A DNA stretch of 64,000 bases from Alkalihalobacterium alkalinitrilicum. GTDB lineage: Bacteria > Bacillota > Bacilli > Bacillales > Bacillaceae_F. The notes under the pieces are model-generated. The model ran no database searches and was not told the DNA's origin. It saw only the letters and a program-made list of their open reading frames with translations. Where the stretch lies: the NCBI RefSeq assembly GCF_002019605.1, contig NZ_KV917368.1:2261574-2325573 (forward strand). The letters run 5' to 3'. Positions within the stretch are counted from its first letter, which is position 1; each line of letters begins with the position of its first letter. Below are positions 9,334 to 18,253 of this stretch, piece after piece. The translations under genes were made by a program, and so were the position numbers.

Positions 9334-10515
9334 TTAGATCTCATTTAAAAAACTAGTGCCGTGTGCAGGCATTTTAACAGAGAAATTGTCTGCAACAGTA
9401 GCCCCTACATCAGCGAACGTAGTACGAATAGACAAATCCTTTCCCTTTTCTAGGCCTTTAAAATAAACAAGAAGCGGTACATATTCTCTCGTATGATCTG
9501 TACCGTGATGTACTGGATCATTTCCGTGATCAGCTGTGATAATGAGTAAATCTTCTTCGTTTAATTTATCCAAAACTCCAGCTAATTGTTGATCAAATGT
9601 TTCTAACGCTTTTCCATAACCTTCAGGATCACGTCTATGGCCAAAATTAGCATCAAAATCAACTAAATTCAGAAAACTAATTCCTTTAAAGTCCATGTTG
9701 ATGCTTTCTAGTAATTTGTCCATCCCGTCATCATTTGACGTTGTTCGGATCGACTTTGTTATTCCTTCACCGTCAAAAATATCGCTGATCTTTCCAATCG
9801 CTACCGAATCTAAATGAGCATCCACTAATTCATTCATAACCGTACGACCGAACGGTTTTAATGCATAATCATGACGGTTGGCCGTTCGTTGCCATTCTCC
9901 ATGTTCACCAATAAAAGGTCTGGCAATAATTCTTCCAACCATATATTTGGGGTCCATTGTAAGTTCACGGACTTTTTTACAAATATCATACAACTCTTCA
10001 ATCGGAACCACTTTTTCATGAGCAGCAATTTGTAGAACTGAATCTGCTGAAGTGTAAACAATGAGCGCACCAGTTTCAACATGTTTTTGACCTAATTCTT
10101 TAATAATTTCTGTCCCACTCGCTACTTTATTTCCAATCACGTTTCGCCCAGTTTGTGTTTCAATCTGTTTAATCAAGTCAGGCGGAAAGCCGTCTGGAAA
10201 AGTAAGGAAAGGTTCTTGGATATTTAACCCCATAATTTCCCAATGTCCTGTCATCGTATCTTTACCATTTGAAGCTTCTTGCATCTTTCCATAGTGAGCT
10301 AATGGCTTAGCAGCTTTTGCTACCCCTTTTATTTCTTTAATATTACTCAAACCTAACTTTGCCATAATCGGCATATGTAACCCATTCATATGTTCTGCAA
10401 TATGTCCTAATGTATCTGCTCCTTCATCATTAAATTGAGCAGCATCAGGTGCTTCACCAATTCCAACTGAGTCCATTACAATAATGAATATTCTCTTAAA
10501 ACGGTAATTTGCCAT
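9334..10515 (-). CDS. drm: Phosphopentomutase
   Basis: Interconverts (deoxy)ribose-1-phosphate and -5-phosphate, linking nucleoside phosphorolysis to central metabolism. The sequence shows the metal site DSVGIG, the catalytic threonine in [10 protein letters not shown] and the second metal motif TADHGNDP of the alkaline phosphatase superfamily. An upstream start at 10554 is possible, but GGGGG sits 8 bases before the ATG at 10515 and the protein then begins [10 protein letters not shown] like known homologs. 393 residues. First gene of the drm-pnp-pnp-pdp operon. Confidence 0.96.
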   Translation of the reverse strand: MANYRFKRIFIIVMDSVGIGEAPDAAQFNDEGADTLGHIAEHMNGLHMPIMAKLGLSNIKEIKGVAKAAKPLAHYGKMQEASNGKDTMTGHWEIMGLNIQEPFLTFPDGFPPDLIKQIETQTGRNVIGNKVASGTEIIKELGQKHVETGALIVYTSADSVLQIAAHEKVVPIEELYDICKKVRELTMDPKYMVGRIIARPFIGEHGEWQRTANRHDYALKPFGRTVMNELVDAHLDSVAIGKISDIFDGEGITKSIRTTSNDDGMDKLLESINMDFKGISFLNLVDFDANFGHRRDPEGYGKALETFDQQLAGVLDKLNEEDLLIITADHGNDPVHHGTDHTREYVPLLVYFKGLEKGKDLSIRTTFADVGATVADNFSVKMPAHGTSFLNEI

Positions 10516-10681
10516 CGTATAACCCCCATTAAAGTCTTCTTGTCCGTTAAACACGATGAGTCATTCCTCTTTTACTATACCCTAACGTATTAGGAAATAA
10601 TATACATTTACAAAGGTAATTATAATAGTGAAATTTTCGTACGGTAATCAACACCAAATATATCGGTTGCATTTAAGAAAA

Positions 10682-10709
10682 CTAAGTTGTCTGATGTCAG
10701 ACGACTTAG
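10682..10709 (-). terminator. Terminator after xerD
   Basis: Near-perfect 12-bp stem (CTAAGTCGTCTG with CAGACAACTTAG) followed by TTTTCTT on the minus strand, 12 bases after the xerD stop. Confidence 0.75.
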
Positions 10710-10720
10710 AAGAAAAATAA

Positions 10721-11611
10721 TTACGCCCTAGGGTGATACTGGGCGTAAACATCTTTTAGTCTTGTTTTTGTTACATGAGTATAAATTTGTGTCGTTGAAA
10801 TATCAGCATGTCCAAGCATTTCTTGTACTGCGCGTAAATCCGCACCATTTTCAAGTAAATGTGTAGCAAAAGAATGTCTTAATGTATGAGGGGTTAATTC
10901 TTTTTTTATGTTTGCTTTTTGAGCTAATCCTTTCAATACCTTCCAAAACCCTTGCCTTGTTAATGGTTTTCCATGATGATTGACAAAAACTTTTTGATGA
11001 TTGTCTTTTTTTAATAGTTTGGACCTAGAATTTGCTAGATACTTTTCAAATGCTTCACTAGCTTTTGACCCGAGAGGAATAATTCTTTCCTTGTTTCCTT
11101 TACCAATACAGCGAACAAACCCCATCGTAATATGTACATCTTGTAATTCAAGCTGACATAACTCAGATACACGAATCCCCGTCGCATAGAGCACTTCTAA
11201 CATCGCTTGGTTTCGAAGATCTAGTTCAGAGTTACCATTAGACGTGTCAAGCAAAGCCTCAACTTCGTGTGTAGAAAGAACTTTAGGTAACCGTTTCTGC
11301 GCCTTTGGTGTTTCAATATGTACAGTAGGGTCTTTATCAGAGATTTTCTCTCTTAGACAAAATTGATGGAAAGAGCGAATTGAGGCAATTGTTCTAGCAA
11401 TCGTCGTATCCGCTCTTCCTTTATCTTTCAAGAAATATAAATAGTTTAATATTCCGTTACGATCAATAAATTCAATCGCATTCATTTGCTCTACTTCTTT
11501 CATATACTTTATATACTGTTTTAAATCTCTTCGATAAGATTCGATCGTATTATTTGAAAGTCCACGTTCTACCATACTATAGTGGATAAACTCTTCAATA
11601 TGCTCTAGCAT
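10721..11611 (-). CDS. xerD: Site-specific tyrosine recombinase XerD
   Basis: Chromosome dimer resolution at dif together with XerC. 296 residues. The N-terminal SAM-like domain starts [19 protein letters not shown]. The C-terminal catalytic domain shows the Arg in [35 protein letters not shown] and the nucleophilic Tyr in that last motif. The ATG two codons downstream of the first is preferred because GGGG then stands at normal distance and the N-terminus matches XerD. It is followed by drm, as ripX-drm in B. subtilis. Confidence 0.95.
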   Translation of the reverse strand: MLEHIEEFIHYSMVERGLSNNTIESYRRDLKQYIKYMKEVEQMNAIEFIDRNGILNYLYFLKDKGRADTTIARTIASIRSFHQFCLREKISDKDPTVHIETPKAQKRLPKVLSTHEVEALLDTSNGNSELDLRNQAMLEVLYATGIRVSELCQLELQDVHITMGFVRCIGKGNKERIIPLGSKASEAFEKYLANSRSKLLKKDNHQKVFVNHHGKPLTRQGFWKVLKGLAQKANIKKELTPHTLRHSFATHLLENGADLRAVQEMLGHADISTTQIYTHVTKTRLKDVYAQYHPRA

Positions 11612-11641
11612 GGCCATTTCCCCTATCCAATAATAGTAATT

Positions 11642-11872
11642 TTACTCTCCAAAATGATAGAAAAGTAAGAGCCTATCAAACCAACTTGGCTGTTCACTCA
11701 TTTGCTCCATTTGAATGACTTTTACAGCCCTACCTTTAGGCTCATCATATCTATGATAGCTTTCATATTCTTCACTTACCCATAGAATACCATAATAGAA
11801 CAAAAGTGTGCATCCCATAAATAACACGAATACTTTAAATGTATTCCAAATGGCTTCAAACCATGAATTCAT
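11642..11872 (-). CDS. yqzK: YqzK-like small membrane protein (DUF4227)
   Basis: 76 residues with one N-terminal membrane helix (about residues 10-30, FKVFVLFMGCTLLFYYGILW) and a soluble C-terminal tail containing PSWFDRLLLFYHFGE. It lies between fur and xerD, where Bacillus species keep the short yqzK gene. The family function is unknown. Gene reality is supported by position and a downstream gap of only about 30 bases to xerD. Confidence 0.8.
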   Translation of the reverse strand: MNSWFEAIWNTFKVFVLFMGCTLLFYYGILWVSEEYESYHRYDEPKGRAVKVIQMEQMSEQPSWFDRLLLFYHFGE

Positions 11873-12088
11873 TTAACCCAACCTCCTAACCACCACTATA
11901 AAAACGTTTATCATCTATACACAACTCTTTTATTACAAGGTATGCCAATATAAAATACGTTTATACCTTATAAGTACAAGTTTCTGTAAAAAATAATAAA
12001 TCTACTTTTTGGTTTGGAGTAAAAATATTAAAAACAGTTGTTGAATTTCAAGAAAATCCAATTGCAATTGTTACACATTTTTGGATAA

Positions 12089-12117
12089 AAAAACCCTTTT
12101 AGGTAAGTAAAAGGGTT
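12089..12117 (-). terminator. Terminator of fur
   Basis: Minus-strand stem AACCCTTTT / AAAAGGGTT with seven T behind it. It overlaps the fur stop codon. Confidence 0.75.
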
Positions 12118-12580
12118 AGTCATTGTTTTCTTCAGTTGGTTTATGATCATGACACCTATGACAAATCCCATGAAAAGTCAGTCGGTGATCTTTTATTTGA
12201 AAATTCCAATCAAGCTCTACAATTTTCTCAACATCACCTAAAAGGTCTTCTTGAATTTCATCCACCGAACCACATTCAATACAAACTAAATGGTGATGAA
12301 AGTGGTCTGCACCTTCTTTTCTTAAGTCATAACGTGAAACACCGTCTCCAAAGTTAATTTTGTCCACTACTTTTAGTTCAGTCAATAACTCTAGCGTTCT
12401 ATAGACCGTCGCTAAACCTATTTCTGGTGACTTTTCTTTTACTAGAAGGTAAACATCTTCAGCACTTAGATGATCTTCTTCATGTTCAAGAAGAACTCTA
12501 ACTGTTGCTTCTCGTTGTGGTGTTAGCTTATAACTTTGTGAATGAAGTTGTTTCTTTATTCGATCTACTCTTTTCTCCAC
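12116..12580 (-). CDS. fur: Ferric uptake regulator
   Basis: Fur-family repressor that uses Fe2+ as co-repressor. 154 residues. The N-terminal winged helix includes TPQREATVRVLLE and LATVYRTLELL. The dimer and metal domain includes HFHHHLVCIECG and two CxxC pairs (CIECG, CHRC). It lies between spoIIM and yqzK-xerD, the standard Bacillus fur locus. Zur and PerR have the same fold, but gene order and sequence point to Fur. A probable operator lies upstream at 12648, consistent with autoregulation. Confidence 0.9.
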   Translation of the reverse strand: MEKRVDRIKKQLHSQSYKLTPQREATVRVLLEHEEDHLSAEDVYLLVKEKSPEIGLATVYRTLELLTELKVVDKINFGDGVSRYDLRKEGADHFHHHLVCIECGSVDEIQEDLLGDVEKIVELDWNFQIKDHRLTFHGICHRCHDHKPTEENND

Positions 12581-12647
12581 TCGTTTACCCCCCCTGAAAA
12601 CACGCTAATCTGTATATATTATAATGTTTCCAATTAAAGGTGTCAAA

Positions 12648-12662
12648 CGATAGTCATTATCA
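12648..12662. promoter_or_regulatory. Fur-like box upstream of fur
   Basis: CGATAGTCATTATCA matches the 7-1-7 box TGATAATNATTATCA at 12 of 14 defined positions, 67 bases before fur. It could bind Fur or PerR, whose boxes are alike. Confidence 0.55.
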
Positions 12663-12693
12663 ATAACTAACTATAATTATTATAATTTAATAA

Positions 12694-13341
12694 TCACATA
12701 AAATTATTAATTACTACTTTCATCAAAAACGGAGATACATACGCTTCGAAGGCCGAAGCTAATGCAAGTACAGCACCTACGCAAAGTATTAACATTGAAT
12801 ATTTTGTAAAGAGAGGGAAAATAGGTTGGTTGCTCCTCTTAATAAACTGGTTACGGATCATGATTAATGAAAATGAAATCGCACCAGTTCCTACTATAAT
12901 AAAGGCTGGAACAAGCACAAAATTTTGTGGCATGATTGAAACAAAAGAAAGGAGAAACCCTGACATTCCCATTTGATTCACTAAAAAGCCGACAGTAAAC
13001 CCTACGACAACTCCTTTTAAAAACAATAAAATGAGGATTACTGGTAGTCCGATAATTGATAACCCTAGGATCCACATTAACCCAACATACTTTGCATAGT
13101 GGGCAAAGCTTTGCGTAAACATTGCAGACGATTCGGCAATTTGGCCATCTGCAACTTGCCCGAAAAATTGATTTAAATACAAATATAAATCATTTTTTTG
13201 AGTAAGACTTAAACTGTTTACGACAATGGCACCAAATATAATCCCCATCAAAAATAATATAATCGTAAAAATATAAATAGAGCGATTTTCATCTATATGA
13301 CTAGCTACAACTTGTCCAAAGCGATTACGTTTCCCTCTCAT
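12694..13341 (-). CDS. spoIIM: Stage II sporulation protein M
   Basis: Membrane component of the DMP complex (SpoIID, SpoIIM, SpoIIP) that drives engulfment of the forespore. 215 residues with five predicted membrane helices. The conserved central portion includes GLMWILGLSIIGLPVILILLF and GFLVNQMGMSG. It is found upstream of fur, as in B. subtilis. AGGAGG precedes the ATG. Expression in the mother cell under sigma-E is known for the family. I see no clear promoter. Confidence 0.94.
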   Translation of the reverse strand: MRGKRNRFGQVVASHIDENRSIYIFTIILFLMGIIFGAIVVNSLSLTQKNDLYLYLNQFFGQVADGQIAESSAMFTQSFAHYAKYVGLMWILGLSIIGLPVILILLFLKGVVVGFTVGFLVNQMGMSGFLLSFVSIMPQNFVLVPAFIIVGTGAISFSLIMIRNQFIKRSNQPIFPLFTKYSMLILCVGAVLALASAFEAYVSPFLMKVVINNFM

Positions 13342-13415
13342 ATATGCCCCTCCTAAACACCTGTTAGTTCAATCTATGATGTTTAATAGAGGTCTATGAC
13401 TGTAATCTATTAACT

Positions 13416-14576
13416 TTATTCGATTTTGCCGTACTTCCCTGCTCCCCCTGCAGAAATGGACACCCCCCCTGTACGACTAAGTACGATCATCTTTGCAATT
13501 TCATCATTGACGACCTCCCTTAATTCATTGTAATTCGTATCGTGAATAATGCTCATATCATTTCCAAAGCGATCTCTTAATTTCATTAACGTTTTAGGTC
13601 CCAGCTTTGGTATAAATTCTAAGGGGATATGATGAATATACGGTGGCCGTAAACCAGTGTTATCGTTAGGATTAGCCAACTCCTGTAGTCTTTCAAATAC
13701 ACCTTTCGTAATTCTCCTACTTGAGCAATTAGGGCAGACTTTGCCATCTTGCACATTAGTAAAGCATAATTCACAACATGTGTGATAATATTTACCTAAC
13801 CGTGGATTTAAACCAAAGTTCTTTACAATATGTCGCCCTTGTTTTTGATGTAGCGCGAACTGGAGTTCCCTGAAACTCGCTTGCTTCATCTTAATTAATT
13901 GATATTCTCGGCCGATTTTTTCTAACGAATGAGCATCTGAATTAGATAAGAAGGAAACGGTATTTAATTCCGCAATATCTTTTACTAGATTTGTATCAGA
14001 ACTTAATCCAAGTTCAATTCCGTCGATATCATTCAGTTGAAACACTTCCGTTAGACTCTTTTTTACCCCTTTTCCGTATAATCCTTTATGGGGTGTAAAT
14101 GCATGAGCAGGGATAAACAAACCATCCAATTCTTTTACCTTCAATTGAATTGCTTCACTTTTTTCATAAACTCTTTGAGTACTTAATGTTACATTTGTAA
14201 CTCGTTCGGAAAGCCAATAACTAAATTTTTTCATTGATTTTATAGTAGGAAAATACGTTAATACATGAAATGGACCATCGCAATTTTCATTATATATTTC
14301 TAATTCCGATCCTAAGATTAGTAAAATCCCATTTTGAAACCGAATACCTCCTCCACTAACTTCTTCAGCGGAGTAATCCCGTATATAATCTTGTATTTCT
14401 TCTAACACCTCTGGGGAGTGACAGTCGATAACCCCAATCATGTCTAATCCTTTTATCTTTTTACTAAATTCAATAACTTTCGGTAAAGTTAATAATTTCG
14501 ATGCAGTAATTTTTACTGGTTTCCCTGTTTTTGTTCTTCCGATATGAATATGTAAATCCACAAAGTACTCTTGCAA
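13416..14576 (-). CDS. yqxK: Endonuclease Q-type PHP-domain protein YqxK
   Basis: 386 residues. The N-terminal PHP phosphoesterase domain starts with FVDLHIHIG and continues with metal ligands in VIDCHS, GSELEIY, PAHAF and SNSDAH. A four-cysteine zinc finger follows (CCELC, then CPNC, about residues 268-288), then a helix-hairpin-helix-like stretch (IPKLGPKTLMKL). This is the architecture of EndoQ, which nicks DNA 5' of deaminated bases, known from archaea and some bacilli. The start codon is TTG with AGGTGATG upstream, 5 bases beyond the nudF start of overlap. The assignment to EndoQ is from family knowledge. Confidence 0.82.
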   Translation of the reverse strand: MQEYFVDLHIHIGRTKTGKPVKITASKLLTLPKVIEFSKKIKGLDMIGVIDCHSPEVLEEIQDYIRDYSAEEVSGGGIRFQNGILLILGSELEIYNENCDGPFHVLTYFPTIKSMKKFSYWLSERVTNVTLSTQRVYEKSEAIQLKVKELDGLFIPAHAFTPHKGLYGKGVKKSLTEVFQLNDIDGIELGLSSDTNLVKDIAELNTVSFLSNSDAHSLEKIGREYQLIKMKQASFRELQFALHQKQGRHIVKNFGLNPRLGKYYHTCCELCFTNVQDGKVCPNCSSRRITKGVFERLQELANPNDNTGLRPPYIHHIPLEFIPKLGPKTLMKLRDRFGNDMSIIHDTNYNELREVVNDEIAKMIVLSRTGGVSISAGGAGKYGKIE

Positions 14577-14581
14577 TTACA

Positions 14582-15127
14582 TCACCTATTTTGGTTTCTT
14601 AATTTTAACCATTGAACAGCATATGCTGTTTTTGCATCGAAAATCTCATTCGTTAAGATCATTTTCTCAGCTTCTTCCACCGTCACTTCTAATTTCTCTA
14701 CAAACTCATCTTCATCCGGATTTACAACTCCTTGCTCAAGCTGATTAGTAAAATAAATATGGACAAACTCATCTGCAAAGCCAGGTGATGTATAAAAAGA
14801 AATCACTTTTTCCATATGATTAGTCTTATAGCCCGTTTCCTCTTCCAATTCTCTCATTGCACATACTTCAGGCTTTTCCCCAACTTCTAATTTCCCTGCA
14901 GGGATCTCAACGATATTTCTTTCTAACGCTTTTCTAAATTGTCTAATCAGCACCAATTTCCCTTCTACGGTCACAGGAATGATCGCAACTGCACCTGGAT
15001 GTTTTACGATCTCACGTTTACTCATTTTACCGTTTGGTAACTCTACATCTTCAAGAACAAGATCAATAATTCTTCCTTCATACAAAGTTTCAGATTTTAG
15101 TGTTTTTTCATAGAATTGTTTTGACAT
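14582..15127 (-). CDS. nudF: ADP-ribose pyrophosphatase (Nudix)
   Basis: Hydrolyses ADP-ribose to AMP and ribose-5-phosphate. 181 residues. The Nudix box is clear (GKLEVGEKP, then RELEEETGY) and is followed by SFYTSPGFADEFVHIYF, typical of NudF. The reading frame is open to 15247, but GGAGGA lies just before the ATG at 15127 and the protein then begins MSKQFYEKTLKSETLYEGRI like its homologs. The gene is minus strand. mciZ lies divergently behind its start. Confidence 0.92.
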   Translation of the reverse strand: MSKQFYEKTLKSETLYEGRIIDLVLEDVELPNGKMSKREIVKHPGAVAIIPVTVEGKLVLIRQFRKALERNIVEIPAGKLEVGEKPEVCAMRELEEETGYKTNHMEKVISFYTSPGFADEFVHIYFTNQLEQGVVNPDEDEFVEKLEVTVEEAEKMILTNEIFDAKTAYAVQWLKLRNQNR

Positions 15128-15163
15128 ACAATCTCCTCCAAGTTCTAAACAATTTGAGTCTCT

Positions 15164-15171
15164 CATACAGT
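15164..15171 (+). promoter_or_regulatory. Possible sigma-E -10 element for mciZ
   Basis: CATACAGT fits the sigma-E -10 pattern CATACANT, 52 bases upstream of mciZ on the plus strand. No good -35 stands at 14-15 bases, so this is only a hint. mciZ is sigma-E controlled in B. subtilis. Confidence 0.25.
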
Positions 15172-15223
15172 CTATCATAGCCATTTCTACTTCATGATGC
15201 GAACAATTACAGGAGGTGATTTT

Positions 15224-15355
15224 ATGAAGGTTTATGTAACGAGTCAAGGTGTTACGTTAGTAGGGAAAAGCTGGCAAATTAATGCAATCCTAAAACAGTA
15301 TATGAAAAAATATGAGACCATTGAGCAATGGCGAAATGATATTTCCAAACGCTAA
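15224..15355 (+). CDS. mciZ: Mother cell inhibitor of FtsZ, MciZ
   Basis: 43-residue peptide beginning MKVYVTSQGVTLVGKSW. It keeps the pattern MKV...GV.LVGK.W.I.A.LK.Y of the 40-residue B. subtilis MciZ, which binds FtsZ and caps its filaments in the mother cell. A perfect AGGAGGTGAT ribosome site stands 4 bases before the ATG. It is the only plus-strand gene in this stretch. It is divergent from nudF, and its 3' end overlaps the end of the convergent DUF3866 gene by 4 bases. It is short enough to be missed by gene callers. Confidence 0.88.
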   Translation: MKVYVTSQGVTLVGKSWQINAILKQYMKKYETIEQWRNDISKR

Positions 15356-16431
15356 TCTAATGTGTTTATATGATATGCAGTATAAACAGCGGCCGCAACC
15401 GAATAAAAAAACGTTGGGTCATCATTATACGCTCGCCCCATCGTTGTAATTGATTTAGGATAACTTTCTAGAGCTGCTTCTAATATCGGCTTGAAATCTT
15501 TCTGTTCTACCCAATTAACCATATGCTTTTCTTTTAATTTGTCAGCTTGTTCTGCAAGGACATGATAGTGGCTATTCGCTAGATGCGGTAAGGGAACAAT
15601 ACTTTTAGTGTATGTAAATTTCATTAGTGGGGTGATGGTATGATGACTAATTCCATAGTGTCGTTCTCGACGGTCTTTAAAAGATACTCGCGGAACCCAT
15701 ACAGGTTGCCCATTTAAACTACTGACGATATTAGCCCAATTAGCTAATTCCATGCCACTAAATCCATAAACCGTACCTGTCCCAACAACTCCTGGGCCAA
15801 GACTAATCATGATGATATCACTTTTCAATTTTTGAACTGCAAATTGCAATGCAGTAATTAAGTTTACCGCCTCAAACTCTCCACCAAACGCCTGTCCGAC
15901 TGTAATGGAATGAAAATCTTTTTCCTTCTTTAAAATTCTCATATGTTCACTTAACATAAGAGGTAATGCTGCTTCATCACTAATAATGACCGATAATTTC
16001 ACATTTGGATCAATTTTTTTCATAAGAACATAGACCAGTGGAATCATACTATGTAATTCTGCTAACAAAATTGGTTTTCCCTCTAAATTAAACGTCGACT
16101 GAAACAGAGCATGATCTTCGCTTTCTTGTGCTTCAACAGAAAGTACACTATGTTGATTTGGCATATATCTTGCTTTCATAATATGCCCGTTACTAGTCAC
16201 CTCCTGATAAGGTAATGTATCGGGAACAGATTTCACAATGTCCCAACCACCTGTTCCTAAGTGAAGTAAAGTGGCTGTTACATTGACAATTACATTTTTC
16301 CCTTCTTGTACACTTGGAAAGAAATTTCTATATAATAACGCTCTACCCGAGCCACCTGATGTTTCTAATAATTGTATACTATCGTCCTCATAAATAATCC
16401 TCTTAACAAAAACTACCTCATCCGCATACAT
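15352..16431 (-). CDS. DUF3866 family protein
   Basis: 359 residues, no membrane helices. The region GPGVVGTGTVYGFSGMELAN and the repeated glycine loops fit the uncharacterised DUF3866 family, found next to nudF in many Bacillus genomes and in other bacteria. No catalytic motif can be named. The start MYADEVVFVKRIIYEDD is preceded by AGGAG. It is a full-length gene. Its stop overlaps the mciZ stop from the other strand. Confidence 0.78.
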   Translation of the reverse strand: MYADEVVFVKRIIYEDDSIQLLETSGGSGRALLYRNFFPSVQEGKNVIVNVTATLLHLGTGGWDIVKSVPDTLPYQEVTSNGHIMKARYMPNQHSVLSVEAQESEDHALFQSTFNLEGKPILLAELHSMIPLVYVLMKKIDPNVKLSVIISDEAALPLMLSEHMRILKKEKDFHSITVGQAFGGEFEAVNLITALQFAVQKLKSDIIMISLGPGVVGTGTVYGFSGMELANWANIVSSLNGQPVWVPRVSFKDRRERHYGISHHTITPLMKFTYTKSIVPLPHLANSHYHVLAEQADKLKEKHMVNWVEQKDFKPILEAALESYPKSITTMGRAYNDDPTFFYSVAAAVYTAYHINTLD

Positions 16432-16581
16432 AACAACACTCCTACATCATAGAAAGCACCACTATTATCATATCCAGTATTTAACAAAATATGTATCATG
16501 TGTGCAGATTCATTAAGTGTCTATCCCTATATGTTGGTAAGCTAACTGACTTCTATAGTATTGAAGTAGGCTCAAAAACTT

Positions 16582-16607
16582 AAAAAGAGACTGATTTAAT
16601 CAGCCTC
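16582..16607 (-). terminator. Terminator of the ResA-like gene
   Basis: Minus-strand stem GAGGCTGATT / AATCAGTCTC followed by TTTTTA. It overlaps the last codons of the thioredoxin-like gene. Confidence 0.65.
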
Positions 16608-17144
16608 CTTAGCAATTGGTAGCACTAAATGTTCGAGCATTTCGTAATTGACTTCTCCACGAACAACTTGTTGGATCACACGGTCCTGGTCGATAATGTA
16701 CGTCATCGGGAAACCTGGTGGTTGATACGTATCATTCACTACAGCTTCAATATCGAGTAACGTCGGTAACGTAACATTAACTTCTTCCATAAATTCTTTT
16801 ATATCTTCTTCAACTGTGGCTCTTCTTTCGTAATAGTACATATTCACAGTTACTACTTCGATACCAAGTTGACCATAATCTTCTTGAAACTGCATAAAAT
16901 CTGGCATTTCATCCTTACAAGGAGGACACCAAGTCGCCCAGAAATTTAATATAATTATGTTGCCTTCATAATCAGATAAAGACGCCTCTACGCCTTCTTC
17001 TCCCCAAACAGGTAAAGTAAAGTCGATCGCTTTTAACCCTTTGTCCACACCTAATGCCTTTTCACTATTTGTAGCTATTACAAAAATAATTAACCCAACA
17101 GCTATTATTAAAGTTAAAATACTGATCAATCGTCTATTCTTCAA
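16596..17144 (-). CDS. ResA/TlpA-like membrane-anchored thioredoxin
   Basis: Extracytoplasmic thiol-disulfide oxidoreductase of the TlpA/ResA group. An N-terminal anchor (LISILTLIIAVGLIIFVIA) is followed by a thioredoxin fold with active site WCPPC in FWATWCPPCKDEMP and the cis-Pro loop GFPMTYII. About 182 residues from a TTG start at 17144, which has GAGGT 8 bases upstream. An ATG at 17177 with no good ribosome site would add 11 residues. ResA proper works in cytochrome c maturation. This copy stands alone, so the partner is not known. Confidence 0.85.
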   Translation of the reverse strand: MKNRRLISILTLIIAVGLIIFVIATNSEKALGVDKGLKAIDFTLPVWGEEGVEASLSDYEGNIIILNFWATWCPPCKDEMPDFMQFQEDYGQLGIEVVTVNMYYYERRATVEEDIKEFMEEVNVTLPTLLDIEAVVNDTYQPPGFPMTYIIDQDRVIQQVVRGEVNYEMLEHLVLPIAKEAD

Positions 17145-17343
17145 TCCTATTACCTCATTTCTATCCGAACTTTCCATCTTTTTATATCATATCACGGTTT
17201 AAGCATCTATATATAATAAGAGAGTGACAATCTCCTTACATTCTGAAACTTTTTCATAATTTTATTCTTTATTAATCAGTGAGTATTTGCTAGAATGAAT
17301 TCGGCTTAGTTTATTTTTGGTTATATGAAGAGAGGGGCTTTTT

Positions 17344-18174
17344 ATGTCTATCATCGAAGCATTAATTTTTGGTATCGTCCAAGGAATCACTGAATTTCTA
17401 CCAGTATCAAGTACAGCACATATCGTTATTACACAAATGATTTTTGGATATACATTTCCTGGTTTAGCCTTTGAAATTTATTTACATATGGCTTCAATAT
17501 TGGCTGTAATCATTTATTTCCGAAAAGACATTATTGATGTATTAACGGGCTTTTTTAAATATTTAGGGAATCGCTCTAAGGAAAATAAAGTCCATTTCTT
17601 CTTTGGTATTTATATCATTGTTGCAACAGGAATTACAGGCGGGCTTGGTCTAGTTTTAAAAGACGTTGTTGGTGACACGATGAAGACCCCTTATTTTATT
17701 GCAGCTGCCTTAACTTTTACAGGCCTTTCACTTATTTTGATTGAACGGTTCCACAAATACGGTTCACGAACAGAAGAGGATATGACATTTAAAGATTCGA
17801 TTGTTGTTGGTTTAGGTCAAACGCTTGCTGTACTCCCTGGTATCTCAAGATCTGGTGCAACATTAATTGTTGCCCTATTAGCTGGATTGAGTAGAGATAC
17901 TGCGGTACGTTATTCTTTCCTACTAGTCATCCCAGTTATTCTTGGATCGTCAGTCCTTGCCATAGACGAAATCGGTTCAGGAATGTTTAGTGCGATCGGT
18001 GCCCCAGCACTCATAGTATCTTTTATAGCAACATTTATTTTTTCGTGGTTAGGAATTGTTTGGCTCATTGAATTCTTAAAGAAAAGCAAGCTATTTTACT
18101 TTGCAATTTACTGCTTTATTGTTGCCATCCTAGTTGCCCTATTTATTAATCCTGAAACCATTATGGATATTTAA
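17344..18174 (+). CDS. uppP: Undecaprenyl-diphosphatase UppP (BacA)
   Basis: Integral membrane phosphatase that recycles undecaprenyl pyrophosphate for cell wall synthesis and gives bacitracin tolerance. 276 residues with about eight membrane segments. The two conserved motifs are present: GIVQGITEFLPVSSTAH near the N-terminus and LPGISRSGAT at about residue 165. GAGAGG lies upstream. Single gene with its own terminator. Confidence 0.96.
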   Translation: MSIIEALIFGIVQGITEFLPVSSTAHIVITQMIFGYTFPGLAFEIYLHMASILAVIIYFRKDIIDVLTGFFKYLGNRSKENKVHFFFGIYIIVATGITGGLGLVLKDVVGDTMKTPYFIAAALTFTGLSLILIERFHKYGSRTEEDMTFKDSIVVGLGQTLAVLPGISRSGATLIVALLAGLSRDTAVRYSFLLVIPVILGSSVLAIDEIGSGMFSAIGAPALIVSFIATFIFSWLGIVWLIEFLKKSKLFYFAIYCFIVAILVALFINPETIMDI

Positions 18175-18210
18175 GGAAAAAGCGCTGACCTTTGGATAGG
18201 CCTTAGCTAG

Positions 18211-18239
18211 AAAGACGGACACAGCTGTGTCCGTCTTTC
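18211..18239 (+). terminator. Terminator after uppP
   Basis: Perfect stem AAAGACGGACACAG / CTGTGTCCGTCTTT followed by CTTT. It can serve both convergent genes (uppP and the COG0523 gene). Confidence 0.85.
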
Positions 18240-18253
18240 TTTGCAACCTTATT

